In this document: piece by piece, positions 31,162-38,639 of the stretch | Position numbering within the stretch: position 1 is the stretch's first letter | Layout: every line of letters begins with the position of its first letter | IMG/VR virus record: IMGVR_UViG_3300036944_000625 | Location: 1-42,763 of that record | Origin: a virus | Strand: one strand, 5' to 3' | Length of the DNA: 42,763 nucleotides | Notes under the pieces: generated by a model | Databases searched by the model: none | Told to the model about the DNA's origin: nothing | What the model saw: only the letters and a program-made list of their open reading frames with translations | Position numbers and translations under genes: made by a program

Positions 31162-31947
31162 TCAAATCACCGGGAGGTCAATGGGGCCTTCATACCATTC
31201 GACAAGCGATGAAACACGCTGTGTCCCTGTCGTGCTGCGATTGGTCAGGCGGAACACATGGGCAGTGTTCGGTTTGAGGATTTGCGGAGCCTCGATGGCC
31301 TGGAACGCCACACCCGCCGACGTGACATTAGTTGAGCCGAATACGTATCGGGGCGCGCGAGTCAGTTCACCGATGAGCGAGATCGTCGCGCCAGAGTAGA
31401 ACACGCTTTGCGGTGTATACGGGTTGATATCGTTCACGTTATACGATTCAAGTGGCGTGCCACCCGTATAAGCCGAATCGCGGTAGATGAACGCATTAAT
31501 TCCGACACCATCGAAACACAGCGTGCGCGACTTGAGAACGACAGGATTCGCACCAGTGAGCATCACGGTGTCAAGCGACCCACTCGCCGCGAGCGTAACG
31601 TCTACGCTGATTTCGTGCGTACGACCGTCTTTGATTTTCGCTTCGTACCACGTTTGTGTGGTAAGGGCGCGCCGTCCATCGAACGCGCCGGATGGAAAAC
31701 CCGCCGCCTGGAACACCGGAGATTCTGTCACACTCACCACGGCGGCAAGATAGCACGACACGGTGAGAGTTGCCGAACCGTCACGGGTGATGTGGGTTTC
31801 GGTCGGATCAACGTAGGCCACCGCCTCGCCGTCCGATACCTCCACACGCGGTCCCGCGACAGACGTAATCATGATGGATCGGCCCGGAGCGATTCCCGTC
31901 GCCGCGTAAAGCTCTACGGACTGTCCCGCGCCGATCTGGATTTGCAT
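31162..31947 (-). CDS. Virion structural protein, beta-rich
   Basis: 261 residues, not assigned. All-beta composition with repeated short strands (QSVELYAATGIAPGRSIMIT, GEAVAYVDPTET), and a C-terminal immunoglobulin-like stretch (PHVFRLTNRSTTGTQ type). May be a capsid decoration or neck fibre protein. The start overlaps the stop of the next gene upstream. Confidence 0.55.
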   Translation of the reverse strand: MQIQIGAGQSVELYAATGIAPGRSIMITSVAGPRVEVSDGEAVAYVDPTETHITRDGSATLTVSCYLAAVVSVTESPVFQAAGFPSGAFDGRRALTTQTWYEAKIKDGRTHEISVDVTLAASGSLDTVMLTGANPVVLKSRTLCFDGVGINAFIYRDSAYTGGTPLESYNVNDINPYTPQSVFYSGATISLIGELTRAPRYVFGSTNVTSAGVAFQAIEAPQILKPNTAHVFRLTNRSTTGTQRVSSLVEWYEGPIDLPVI

Positions 31948-32273
31948 TATTCAGCCGCCTTGACTCTGGCAATCTCTTCCTGAATGCGCTTTTCGCCCCA
32001 CCGCTTGTCCACCTCGATACCAAGAGATTCGGCTTCGGCCCGGAGTTCAGCAAGCGGATCAACCGCAGCGAGCGACTCAGGGATGACAATTACATCACCC
32101 GATTCGATCAAGGCACGGATCATCTGGCCCTTGCAAAGCTCGTCCGGAACGGCAACGGCAGGACCAGCGGCCTTGAGCCGGAATTTCTCGCCGACTTCGA
32201 CCTTGCCTTTGACAATAGTGGACGGCTTCGAAACGGTGATAACCATCCGTCGCGAGTTGTTTTTCAGAAGCAT
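31947..32273 (-). CDS. Hypothetical structural-region protein
   Basis: 108 residues from ATG at 32273 (GGAG about ten bases upstream); the frame is open further but the extension crosses the promoter cassette and is not protein-like. An N-terminal beta segment (RRMVITVSKPSTIVKGKVEVGEKF) is followed by a helical acidic part (LAELRAEAESLGIEVDKRW). No family recognised; possibly a small head-tail protein with a HeH-like tail. Confidence 0.6.
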   Translation of the reverse strand: MLLKNNSRRMVITVSKPSTIVKGKVEVGEKFRLKAAGPAVAVPDELCKGQMIRALIESGDVIVIPESLAAVDPLAELRAEAESLGIEVDKRWGEKRIQEEIARVKAAE

Positions 32274-32313
32274 TGGAGAATGACTCCGCATTTGGGTTGG
32301 ATTGAGACGGGAT

Positions 32314-32384
32314 ATTATTGCACGATGTGGCGCGGCGGGCAAGGTGCGATAGGGGTTGACAGGTCGGTCAAGGGCGGTTAGGGT
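32314..32384. promoter_or_regulatory. Divergent promoter cassette, copy 2
   Basis: Minus: TTGCCC (32342-32337), 17 bases, AATAAT (32319-32314), for the 32273 operon. Plus: TTGACA (32356-32361), 17 bases, TAGGGT (32379-32384), for the 32426 gene. The plus -35 is the left half of the palindrome TTGACAGGTCGGTCAA (32356-32371). Confidence 0.75.
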
Positions 32385-32425
32385 TGGGACGTGATGAAAC
32401 AACACGGCAGAGGGAGTGTGGGAAG

Positions 32426-32713
32426 ATGACCAAGATTGTATGCAACGGTTGCTTTGGCGGGTTTGGGCTCAGCCCCGAAGCAATCACCAGATATTCCGTA
32501 CTATCTGGGAAGACGGAAGTATATGAATATGATATCGACCGGACCGACCCGCATCTCGTTCAGGTGGTAGAAGAAATGGGCGCTGCCGCAAACGGTAATT
32601 TTTCGCGCCTGTATGTCGTGGAACTGTCTCCTGGAACGCGATATCGAATCGACGAGTATGACGGGCAGGAGTCCGTAATGACAATTGATGATTACGACTG
32701 GTCCATCGCCTGA
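32426..32713 (+). CDS. Conserved phage protein (CFGGFGLS family)
   Basis: 95 residues beginning MTKIVCNGCFGGFGLSPEA, a start I recognise from a hypothetical family widespread in phages; the rest includes YEYDIDRTDPHLVQVVEEMG and LYVVELSPGTRYRIDEYDG. Function unknown. ATG at 32426 has GGGAGTGTGGG upstream. A one-gene plus-strand island between two minus structural genes, closed by the hairpin at 32721-32748. Confidence 0.8.
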   Translation: MTKIVCNGCFGGFGLSPEAITRYSVLSGKTEVYEYDIDRTDPHLVQVVEEMGAAANGNFSRLYVVELSPGTRYRIDEYDGQESVMTIDDYDWSIA

Positions 32714-32720
32714 ATCAACT

Positions 32721-32748
32721 CGGCCCACCTCTTGCCGGAGGTGGGCCG
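32721..32748. terminator. Convergent hairpin terminator
   Basis: CGGCCCACCTC (32721-32731) pairs with GAGGTGGGCCG (32738-32748) around a 6-base loop. It separates the plus-strand gene from the end of the major capsid gene. No T-run on either side, so strength is uncertain. Confidence 0.65.
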
Positions 32749-32777
32749 TACCGTTGCACTCTACTCAACCCGTCGTA

Positions 32778-33761
32778 TTACGGAGTATAGTCGTCGCGAT
32801 ACGCCGCCGAACCAGGATAGCGGAACTCGACACCGCCGAACTTGTACTCGGCCGGAACCATAACCCGCAAGCCGTCCGGCTGCGGTGCGACTTGCCGGTA
32901 GTTCATCGGCATGCGCATGGTCAGGTTGTCGTCGTTGAGTTCGTAGGCCATCATGCGACCCACGCCCGCCGCACCGGCAGTGTTGAGTTCGAAGTTGGCC
33001 CGAATGGTCAACGGCTGGCCGGTAAGCTGGGTGTAGAGGTTGTTCAGCTTGAAGAAATCCAGCACGGTAGTATCGGTGCCCGAGTCCATCCGCTGCGAGG
33101 AAATCTGCGCGAACTTTTCGGACGGGAGCAAGAACACGTTCGGGACGTGAACTTCGGCGGAATTCTGCCACACCTCAATCATGAGGCTATTCATGTCTTC
33201 CACGATTTCCGCACCTGTCGCGGTGGCCCAGTCCACGGTCGATTCATCAAGTGCCACGTTGGCGTTGTTGAACAGACCGGTGATCCCACGCGCCGAGTCG
33301 CCGAAGAACGCGACCTTCTGTGCGTGTTCCTGGAAGGCGCGGAAGTTCATCTTCGCCTTAGTCACGTCCAGCGGAATACGAAGCTGCTGCGACTTGCGCA
33401 ACTCGTCCAGGCTGTAAGAGAAGGACGTACCGCCGTAGAAAACCGGAATGATGCTCTTGGCAGCATTGATATCCGATTCCGGCAAGTCCTTGGCATTCGC
33501 ACCGATGAATTTCGCGACACCCACCGCGTCATACGAAATGTACTCGACCGAGTCGACCCACTCGGGATCGCTCTGGTCAACCGGCACAAAGTCCATGAAG
33601 ACGATGTTGCGATACTTGACCTCGTAGACTTTCGCCTCAAGAACGGCAAGCTGCGAAGTGTAGAACGCAAGGCCGTCGTCTACCGTGGCAACAGGAGCGT
33701 CCATGTCGTAGGTATACGACTGGCCCGTAGCCGAATCATTAACAGTGACTGGATGGACCAT
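32778..33761 (-). CDS. Major capsid protein (DUF2184)
   Basis: 327 residues, HK97 fold of the DUF2184 type: YEVKYRNIVFMDFVPVDQSD, SYDAVGVAKFIGANAKDLPES, SKSIIP-like GGTSFSYSLDELRKSQQL, then TGLFNNANVAL, FLLPSEKFAQISSQRM and the beta-rich RMPMNYRQVAPQ end. GGGGG precedes the ATG at 33761. It is the expected highly expressed virion protein; the promoter is at 35387-35409 ahead of the three-gene unit. Confidence 0.9.
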   Translation of the reverse strand: MVHPVTVNDSATGQSYTYDMDAPVATVDDGLAFYTSQLAVLEAKVYEVKYRNIVFMDFVPVDQSDPEWVDSVEYISYDAVGVAKFIGANAKDLPESDINAAKSIIPVFYGGTSFSYSLDELRKSQQLRIPLDVTKAKMNFRAFQEHAQKVAFFGDSARGITGLFNNANVALDESTVDWATATGAEIVEDMNSLMIEVWQNSAEVHVPNVFLLPSEKFAQISSQRMDSGTDTTVLDFFKLNNLYTQLTGQPLTIRANFELNTAGAAGVGRMMAYELNDDNLTMRMPMNYRQVAPQPDGLRVMVPAEYKFGGVEFRYPGSAAYRDDYTP

Positions 33762-33764
33762 CGT

Positions 33765-34250
33765 TTAACCCCCAATGCCCAGAGAAACCTTGACCAAATC
33801 GCCAGCGTCGCCGCCGGTCAAGAACTTAGCACCCGCAACGAGTACGCCGAGAGTCGCGCCAGTGCCGACCACACCGGAAAAGTCACCCGCGCCGGTTGCA
33901 CCGACACGAAGATAAACCGGGGCGTCCTTGGCAACAGTGTCAAGCACAGTGACCCAAATGACACCGTGAGTAACAACGGTGAAATCCCGATCAACCGGAG
34001 CGCCGAACGTATCGCCATCGGCATACGCGCGGTTAAGTTCGCGCATCGCGACGCCGATGAACTGCGCGGCAGTGCTGGCCGGAACCGGAAGGATCGCACC
34101 CTCTTCGCCCGAGGTGACGACACCCTTACCGTAAGGGATCGTAACGGTGTCAGCGTTCAGCTTGGACACCGAGTTAAAAATCTGCTCATCGGCAAGCATG
34201 CCCGCATAAGCAACAGCATGTTCAATGCTATACGTGGTCTGTACGGCCAT
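33765..34250 (-). CDS. Capsid decoration / structural cement protein
   Basis: 161 residues: YSIEHAVAYAGMLADEQ, GVVTSGEEGAILPVPASTAAQFIGV and GVIWVTVLDTVAKDAPVYLRVG, a beta-sandwich layout of gp24/DUF2190-like cement proteins. Located between protease and capsid genes, as usual. Starts at TAATG overlap with the previous gene. Confidence 0.75.
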   Translation of the reverse strand: MAVQTTYSIEHAVAYAGMLADEQIFNSVSKLNADTVTIPYGKGVVTSGEEGAILPVPASTAAQFIGVAMRELNRAYADGDTFGAPVDRDFTVVTHGVIWVTVLDTVAKDAPVYLRVGATGAGDFSGVVGTGATLGVLVAGAKFLTGGDAGDLVKVSLGIGG

Positions 34251-35359
34251 TACTTGCCCTCCGCAGTCTTACGCCACGCCGAACCCATATCGGCGTTGTA
34301 CTTGGCCCGCGCATCACCGATCTTGACCGGAGTCTTAGCGGCATCGGCGGCGAGTCGCTTGAGAGAGTCGGTAGACTCTTCTTCTTTCTTCTCTTCCTCG
34401 TCAGGCAGCATATCCCAAGCGGCCTGAACATAGACCGCAGACTTATCGGCCCAATCAATACCCGGGCAAGCCTTGACGAGCGCAGCGCGCTGGATCGCGG
34501 ACACGTCAACCGAGTCGCACGTGAAGTCCGCGCCGACCTTCTTACGGGCGGACGCAAGCGTATCAAGAACGCCCTTCACCCGTTCCATGATGGCCGAGTC
34601 GGACGACTTCTTAAGCGCCTCATCCTTGGACTGCGCTTCCATCTCCGCCTTAGCCTTCTCTTCCTCGCTCATCTCTTCCGCGTCCTTAACGCGCTTCAAG
34701 AGACGGTCGAACGCATCGCCAATGAGCGCGGCGGTAGCCTCATCCGCAAGCTCGACGGTGCGCCCCGTATCGAGAGTGATTTTTACCGGCATAGGTGCAA
34801 CCTCCGCTTTGCCGTCGAACAAACGAGCGAGAGCACCAGCCCTTGCCCTATCCACCAACGCAACATGATTGACTTTGATGTTGCGTTGAATGAATCGCAC
34901 ACCCTGCGCTTTTAGATCGGCAGGGACATTTTCATCGTCGTAAACCGCGCTGTAACCTGCGCTCAATTGAACCTTACCCGAATCCACCGCTTCGATACCG
35001 GCCTTGTCCTTAATGACCAAATCCGCAACGACGTAATCGCCGTCTCGACTCGCCGAACCCCGGACCGTCCCCACCGACACGCTACGATATGTGTCAGGCG
35101 TAACAAAACCGGACGGGTGTTCAATCGTTACATCCGCACCATTGTACGAGTCGAGGGACGCTTGATCGAATACGGACTCTTCCGGGCGGTACACCTTGAT
35201 AATATCGTTCGGCGACGTGTCAGTAACGCCGAGTTCCGACGCAAGGTAATCCTGAATGCCGACACGAGCGACGCGACCCGGAACGCGCAAAAAACCTTCG
35301 TCGGTAATTTCGCGCTTGCTAATTTCATAAGAAATACGGTCGCAGACTGTGACGAGCAT
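34250..35359 (-). CDS. Prohead protease fused to scaffold (DUF2213)
   Basis: 369 residues. The N-terminal 180 residues are a DUF2213 protease: GFLRVPGRVARVG, IEHPSGFVTPD (His), LSAGYSA (Ser) and NHVALVDRARAG. The next 120 residues are acidic, Lys/Glu-rich coiled coil (KDAEEMSEEEKAKAEMEAQ), the scaffold, followed by EEEKKEEEST. The protease cleaves the scaffold and may trim capsid proteins. Start has GAGG eight bases upstream. Confidence 0.88.
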   Translation of the reverse strand: MLVTVCDRISYEISKREITDEGFLRVPGRVARVGIQDYLASELGVTDTSPNDIIKVYRPEESVFDQASLDSYNGADVTIEHPSGFVTPDTYRSVSVGTVRGSASRDGDYVVADLVIKDKAGIEAVDSGKVQLSAGYSAVYDDENVPADLKAQGVRFIQRNIKVNHVALVDRARAGALARLFDGKAEVAPMPVKITLDTGRTVELADEATAALIGDAFDRLLKRVKDAEEMSEEEKAKAEMEAQSKDEALKKSSDSAIMERVKGVLDTLASARKKVGADFTCDSVDVSAIQRAALVKACPGIDWADKSAVYVQAAWDMLPDEEEKKEEESTDSLKRLAADAAKTPVKIGDARAKYNADMGSAWRKTAEGK

Positions 35360-35386
35360 TAGTCAACCTCAAAATGTGACGACGCA

Positions 35387-35443
35387 AGTATATTACGCAT
35401 TGACACACGTTGCAAGCGTGATAAGGTTTGACCGTAACGTCAA
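35387..35443. promoter_or_regulatory. Nested divergent promoters with operator
   Basis: Minus: TTGCAA (35415-35410), 17 bases, TATACT (35392-35387), for the capsid operon. Plus: TTGACA (35400-35405), 16 bases, TAAGGT (35422-35427), for the 35462 island. The palindrome TTGACCGTAACGTCAA (35428-35443) sits at the plus transcription start, one base different from the one at 6661. Confidence 0.65.
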
Positions 35444-35461
35444 AAAACGGAGGATTGAAAG

Positions 35462-35863
35462 ATGTTCAAAGTTGGTGATCGGGTGCGCGGTAAGGGTGTG
35501 GTAGACGGTGTTGACATTACCGGAATGCTCGGGAGGATTGAGGATGTCTCAAAGCGGTCTAACAAATGCTTTGCGGTGGGGTTCGACACTGAAGATGAAG
35601 ACTTTCACGATTGTGATGGGAGGTGTGCTAAAAATAGGGGCTACCATGTGACCCCGAACAATCTCGAACTCGTCACGGATGAACCGATCCGAGTCGAAAC
35701 CGATACAGCCTCCGATCCTGAACCGATCCCCGCAAGCGTGGCCCCATCCGACGAAACGCTCCGTCTGATCCGGCACACCTTGCTTGCCATCACCGCGTCA
35801 ACCGATCCGGTTGCGGCCCGCCTCGCCGACCAGACTCTTAGCGTCATGGAGTCCGGCGAATGA
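35462..35863 (+). CDS. Hypothetical protein with SH3-like start
   Basis: 133 residues. The start MFKVGDRVRGKGVVDG, then GMLGRIEDVSK, looks like a small SH3-like beta barrel, followed by a Pro/Glu linker and a helical C-terminus (LRLIRHTLLAITA). GGAGG precedes the ATG at 35462. First gene of the third plus-strand island. Its stop overlaps the next ATG. Confidence 0.6.
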   Translation: MFKVGDRVRGKGVVDGVDITGMLGRIEDVSKRSNKCFAVGFDTEDEDFHDCDGRCAKNRGYHVTPNNLELVTDEPIRVETDTASDPEPIPASVAPSDETLRLIRHTLLAITASTDPVAARLADQTLSVMESGE

Positions 35864-36525
35864 TCCTCAAACCGAACCAAGCGATTGACGCGAGCAAGCT
35901 GACATTCCACCAGTTTGTTAAGTGTTGCGAAGATACCACCGCGGACGGCGCGGAAGACATGGGTTGCGTTGCGCCACACAATGCGGATGGACCGGTATGG
36001 TTGTGGCGGAACGTCATTGGCGCACTTCTCATGACCAGAACGAACCTATATAACGACACAGAAATTGTCGAATGGCCGATGATGCGCGACGAAGCGATTC
36101 GGTTCGTTCGGCGACAGTTACGGGATGGTAAGACATGGGGCGAGTTTTCCGCACCGTCTGGGTGGTGGTGGTACACCTGCAATAGTATCGTTGACTTGGT
36201 TCAGTCAGAAAGTCTTGACTCGGTGAGACTCGATGACGGGGAGGTGCAACCGCGCCGCGTCTACATCTCCGGCCCGATGACCGGATTGCCCGACTACAAC
36301 CACGCTGCGTTCTGTGCCGCTGCTGAGGCGTTGCGCGACGAAGGACACGTTGTGGTCAACCCAGCAATGTTGCCGAACGGGTTGACCCAATTTGCATATA
36401 TGGATATCGCGCTTGCAATGCTCCGAGCGTGCGATACGATCAAGCTCTTGTCGGGTTATCAAGATTCGCCCGGCGCGTTGGCCGAATTGGCCCTGGCGAA
36501 AAAACTGAAAATGGAGGTAATGTAA
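35860..36525 (+). CDS. DUF4406 domain fused to unknown N-terminal domain
   Basis: 221 residues. Residues about 131-221 are a DUF4406 domain, Rossmann-like and related to nucleoside deoxyribosyltransferases: RRVYISGPMTGLPDYN, HVVVNPAMLPNG and DSPGALAELALAKKL. The first 130 residues (HQFVKCCEDTTADGAEDMG, WLWRNVIGALLM, then a Trp-rich SGWWWYTCN) are unrecognised and form an unusual fusion. It may metabolise nucleotides or nucleotide-sugars. ATG overlaps the preceding stop (ATGA). Confidence 0.75.
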   Translation: MILKPNQAIDASKLTFHQFVKCCEDTTADGAEDMGCVAPHNADGPVWLWRNVIGALLMTRTNLYNDTEIVEWPMMRDEAIRFVRRQLRDGKTWGEFSAPSGWWWYTCNSIVDLVQSESLDSVRLDDGEVQPRRVYISGPMTGLPDYNHAAFCAAAEALRDEGHVVVNPAMLPNGLTQFAYMDIALAMLRACDTIKLLSGYQDSPGALAELALAKKLKMEVM

Positions 36526-36527
36526 AA

Positions 36528-36707
36528 ATGGAAATGCATTGGCCACAGATTACGATGATCGTGTTGCTCAGTCTCGGTGCGGGGATGCACATTATGAAGC
36601 ACGGTGAACCACGCACCGAGAAATACAACATGTTCTATCAGTTCGTGGGTATCGGAATTACCGTCACGCTGCTCTACTTCGGTGGCTTCTTTGGGAAGGT
36701 AATGTAA
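36528..36707 (+). CDS. Small two-helix membrane protein
   Basis: 59 residues starting MEMHWPQITMIVLLSLGAG, helices PQITMIVLLSLGAGMHI and FVGIGITVTLLYFGGFFG. GGAGG ends the previous gene just upstream. Function unknown. Confidence 0.6.
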   Translation: MEMHWPQITMIVLLSLGAGMHIMKHGEPRTEKYNMFYQFVGIGITVTLLYFGGFFGKVM

Positions 36708-36709
36708 AA

Positions 36710-36895
36710 ATGACTCACTCGTATCAAGTTTACTTGCGGTTCAATCCGTCGTTCGCGGTTCACAATGTTGCGGAAATCATTTGGGAAGGCGATATCGTTG
36801 AATTCCGCGACGAGAACGACAACCCGATCGAAATTGTCCGTCTCGGTTTCGGTGATCGCATTACGCGGGTTGACAACGATGTCAATGCGGGGTAG
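36710..36895 (+). CDS. Hypothetical protein
   Basis: 61 residues, unrecognised: SYQVYLRFNPSFAVHNVAE, acidic strands and IEIVRLGFGDRITRV. GGAAGGTAATGTAAAA precedes the ATG at 36710, identical in part to the leader before 36528. Confidence 0.55.
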   Translation: MTHSYQVYLRFNPSFAVHNVAEIIWEGDIVEFRDENDNPIEIVRLGFGDRITRVDNDVNAG

Positions 36896-36919
36896 GTTGT
36901 AGGGGTTGGCGTAATAATA

Positions 36920-37176
36920 CCGTGTCGAGCGTTTCAAGGACGGACACATGTTGTGTACGGTTAGTCACTCAGAAACGAACAACTCGGCACGGTCGCCAAA
37001 TCGTAGAGTATCCGGTGAAAGCGGGGCATGACACCGGGAGCCGCCTAATCGCGGTACGGCTTAGCCGCTAAGTTTAACCCGCCCAGCGTGAGTAGAGTAG
37101 TGGTCAACGGTACGTGTCACTGCATTTCATGCGAAGCCCGACACGCCAAGTCGCGGGATGTTAGCAGCCGTTGACC
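36920..37176 (+). ncRNA. Possible structured non-coding RNA upstream of tRNAs
   Basis: About 257 bases without a gene but with a chain of perfect or near-perfect inverted repeats. Hairpin A: CCGTGTCGAG (36920-36929) with CTCGGCACGG (36983-36992, one G-U), continuing as CGTTTC (36930-36935) with GAAACG (36972-36977), and an inner ACACA/TGTGT (36944-36956). Hairpin B: CCGGTG (37012-37017) with CACCGG (37032-37037). Hairpin C: AGCCG (37039-37043) with CGGCT (37057-37061), or the alternatives GCGG/CCGC and CTTAG/CTAAG. Hairpin D: GGTCAACGG (37102-37110) with CCGTTGACC (37168-37176), enclosing CGTGTC/GACACG (37113-37118, 37140-37145) and a GCAT/ATGC tip. Directly followed by tRNA genes, so it may be on the same transcript. 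Not a recognised class. Confidence 0.55.
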
Positions 37177-37183
37177 ATCCTTT

Positions 37184-37259
37184 GCCGGTTTAGCTCAGAC
37201 GGTAGAGCTACGGTCCTGTAAACCGTGGGTCGGCGGTTCGATCCCGTCAACCGGCACCA
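37184..37259 (+). tRNA. tRNA-Thr(TGT)
   Basis: 76 bases. Acceptor GCCGGTT pairs with AACCGGC, D-stem GCTC/GAGC, anticodon stem ACGGT/ACCGT around loop CCTGTAA with anticodon TGT, T-stem GGCGG/CCGTC around TTCGATC, discriminator A and encoded CCA. Reads the ACA threonine codon. Confidence 0.92.
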
Positions 37260-37263
37260 ATGT

Positions 37264-37338
37264 AGACCTGTAGCTTAATGATAAAGCTGGCTGCTCATAA
37301 CAGCACAGATGTAGGTTCAAATCCTGCCGGGTCTACCA
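37264..37338 (+). tRNA. tRNA with CAT anticodon (Met or Ile)
   Basis: 75 bases. Acceptor AGACCTG with CGGGTCT (one G-U), D-stem GCTT/AAGC, anticodon arm GGCTG/CAGCA with loop CTCATAA (outer pair is a G-A mismatch), T-stem GTAGG/CCTGC around TTCAAAT, then ACCA. Anticodon CAT at 37296-37298 could be elongator Met, or Ile if lysidine is made at C34. The CCA ends one base before the stop of the convergent head morphogenesis gene. Confidence 0.85.
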
Positions 37339-38217
37339 CTATTTCTCACCCTCGACCTCGCGCCGAGTCAGTGGCACAGCTACGCACCGACAATTTATTT
37401 CGCCTGACCCCGGCATTATGGGATTTCCTGTAACGCCTTTAGGCGGATCGTCATACCGATACACCCCCTTACCGTGTCCTACGTCTGCCTTGGCGATCTG
37501 TTCGTGCCTATCTCGGACCCGTTCGTCCTTTGACGTGACCCACCGGAAATACTCAAACCCTGCCGCTTGCTGGCGCTTCTGTGCCAAATCGGAATTGATT
37601 TTTGCCGTCTGGTCCCGCGCGATCAATTTCGCCCGGTTCTCCGCCACGCCAAACTGTTGCACCAGGGCCTTTTGGATCGCAGCGGGACGACGGCCCGCCC
37701 GGACATTCGCCATGATGATTGATTGAATCTGCGTAAGATACTGTTCCGGGATGGATCGGATTAGGCGCACGTTATCCGCCGCGCTCAATGACAGGTAATC
37801 CGATATGACCGGCGAATCGCCTAGGATATCAATCCCGAATCGCTTCATGTCTTTGCGAAACCGATCCGCGTTAACTTGATCTGCCGACTTCACGAACTGT
37901 TGCGCGATCCCTTCGGCCCAGGCGCGAAACTCGGGCGACTCCCAACGCGTCACAACTGCCCGGAGTGTTGCAAGTAACGTGTCCGTCCAGGCGTCTCGCG
38001 TGGGGATAGCCGAGTCGGCTTGATACTGCGGCGCAATGTCGCGCAATAGCGGCATGACGTACTGATTGATATCGGCTTGCACGCTGCGAACCAATCGGCG
38101 GAGCGTGGCGCGATAGTCAACCTCGACCGAGCGCGAAGGTTCAATGCCTTTCGGCTTGCGCGTACCGGCTTGCTCGATCTGCTTTTGCGTCCATTCTTGA
38201 AGATAATTCTCAGCCAT
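37339..38217 (-). CDS. Head morphogenesis protein (Mu F / SPP1 gp7-like)
   Basis: 292 residues: a helical N-terminus and the C-terminal pattern ARDQTAKINSDLAQKRQQAAG, EYFRWVTSKDERVRDRHEQ, then GEINCRCVAVPL, the Phage_Mu_F signature. Needed with the portal for prohead assembly. ATG at 38217 starts MAENYLQEW; a longer start at 38235 is less likely. Its stop directly abuts the tRNA 3' end. Confidence 0.85.
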   Translation of the reverse strand: MAENYLQEWTQKQIEQAGTRKPKGIEPSRSVEVDYRATLRRLVRSVQADINQYVMPLLRDIAPQYQADSAIPTRDAWTDTLLATLRAVVTRWESPEFRAWAEGIAQQFVKSADQVNADRFRKDMKRFGIDILGDSPVISDYLSLSAADNVRLIRSIPEQYLTQIQSIIMANVRAGRRPAAIQKALVQQFGVAENRAKLIARDQTAKINSDLAQKRQQAAGFEYFRWVTSKDERVRDRHEQIAKADVGHGKGVYRYDDPPKGVTGNPIMPGSGEINCRCVAVPLTRREVEGEK

Positions 38218-38244
38218 GCGCCGAGTATATCGCAACGGAAGGGG

Positions 38245-38272
38245 TTGACATAGTGGTCAATTGGGGTAGAGT
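38245..38272 (+). promoter_or_regulatory. Plus promoter with operator
   Basis: TTGACA (38245-38250), 16 bases, TAGAGT (38267-38272), driving the island at 38311. TTGACATAGTGGTCAA (38245-38260) covers the -35. A TATACT (38229-38224, minus) may serve the head morphogenesis gene. Confidence 0.65.
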
Positions 38273-38310
38273 GGGGGAGTGATTAGACATGATTAGGGAG
38301 TGGTCAAGAA

Positions 38311-38523
38311 ATGTTGCGATGGAAAAAACTTCGAGTCGGCCCGTTCGATGTTCCGATGTGCGTATTGCGAAAAGACGGGGAAGAAATTGCATTCGCCCAA
38401 CAAATCAGAAAGGGCGATAACTGGTTTTGGTACGGGATGGGTTACAACACGGCGCACCGTCCCGATACCCTCGAAAACGTAAAAGCCGAAGCAATCCGAA
38501 TCGCGAAGGAGCGTTCCGAATGA
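38311..38523 (+). CDS. Hypothetical protein
   Basis: 70 residues: MLRWKKLRVGPFDVPMCVL, then GDNWFWYGMGYNTAHRP and a helical C-terminus. Unrecognised. GGGAG lies ten bases before the ATG. First of five coupled genes. Confidence 0.6.
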   Translation: MLRWKKLRVGPFDVPMCVLRKDGEEIAFAQQIRKGDNWFWYGMGYNTAHRPDTLENVKAEAIRIAKERSE

Positions 38524-38639
38524 CCCACACTCTCGAACAACTGCAACGCGACGTTGAACTCGCCCAGGAACAAGCCGCACGCGATGCAATCGCTGAGATC
38601 GGCGAGGATGATCTGAATTTTGTGAGGGGTTGGCGATGA
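38520..38639 (+). CDS. Tiny acidic coiled protein
   Basis: 39 residues, MTHTLEQLQRDVELAQEQAA onward, helical and acidic. Overlaps both neighbours as ATGA, so probably real. Unknown function. Confidence 0.6.
   Translation: MTHTLEQLQRDVELAQEQAARDAIAEIGEDDLNFVRGWR

Noticed and set aside
32685-34427. 580-codon plus-strand open frame antisense to capsid genes
   Set aside because: It lies entirely over the capsid and decoration genes, has no ribosome site, and its Arg/His-rich composition is what an antisense frame of GC-rich coding DNA gives.
36902-36930. Plus promoter for the tRNA region (GGGGTTGGCG)
   Set aside because: Resembles the GGGGTTGACA boxes, but no -10 at 16-18 bases.
37102-37176. 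A third tRNA
   Set aside because: Length and outer stem fit, but there is no T-loop or anticodon arm of normal form; listed as part of the RNA candidate.
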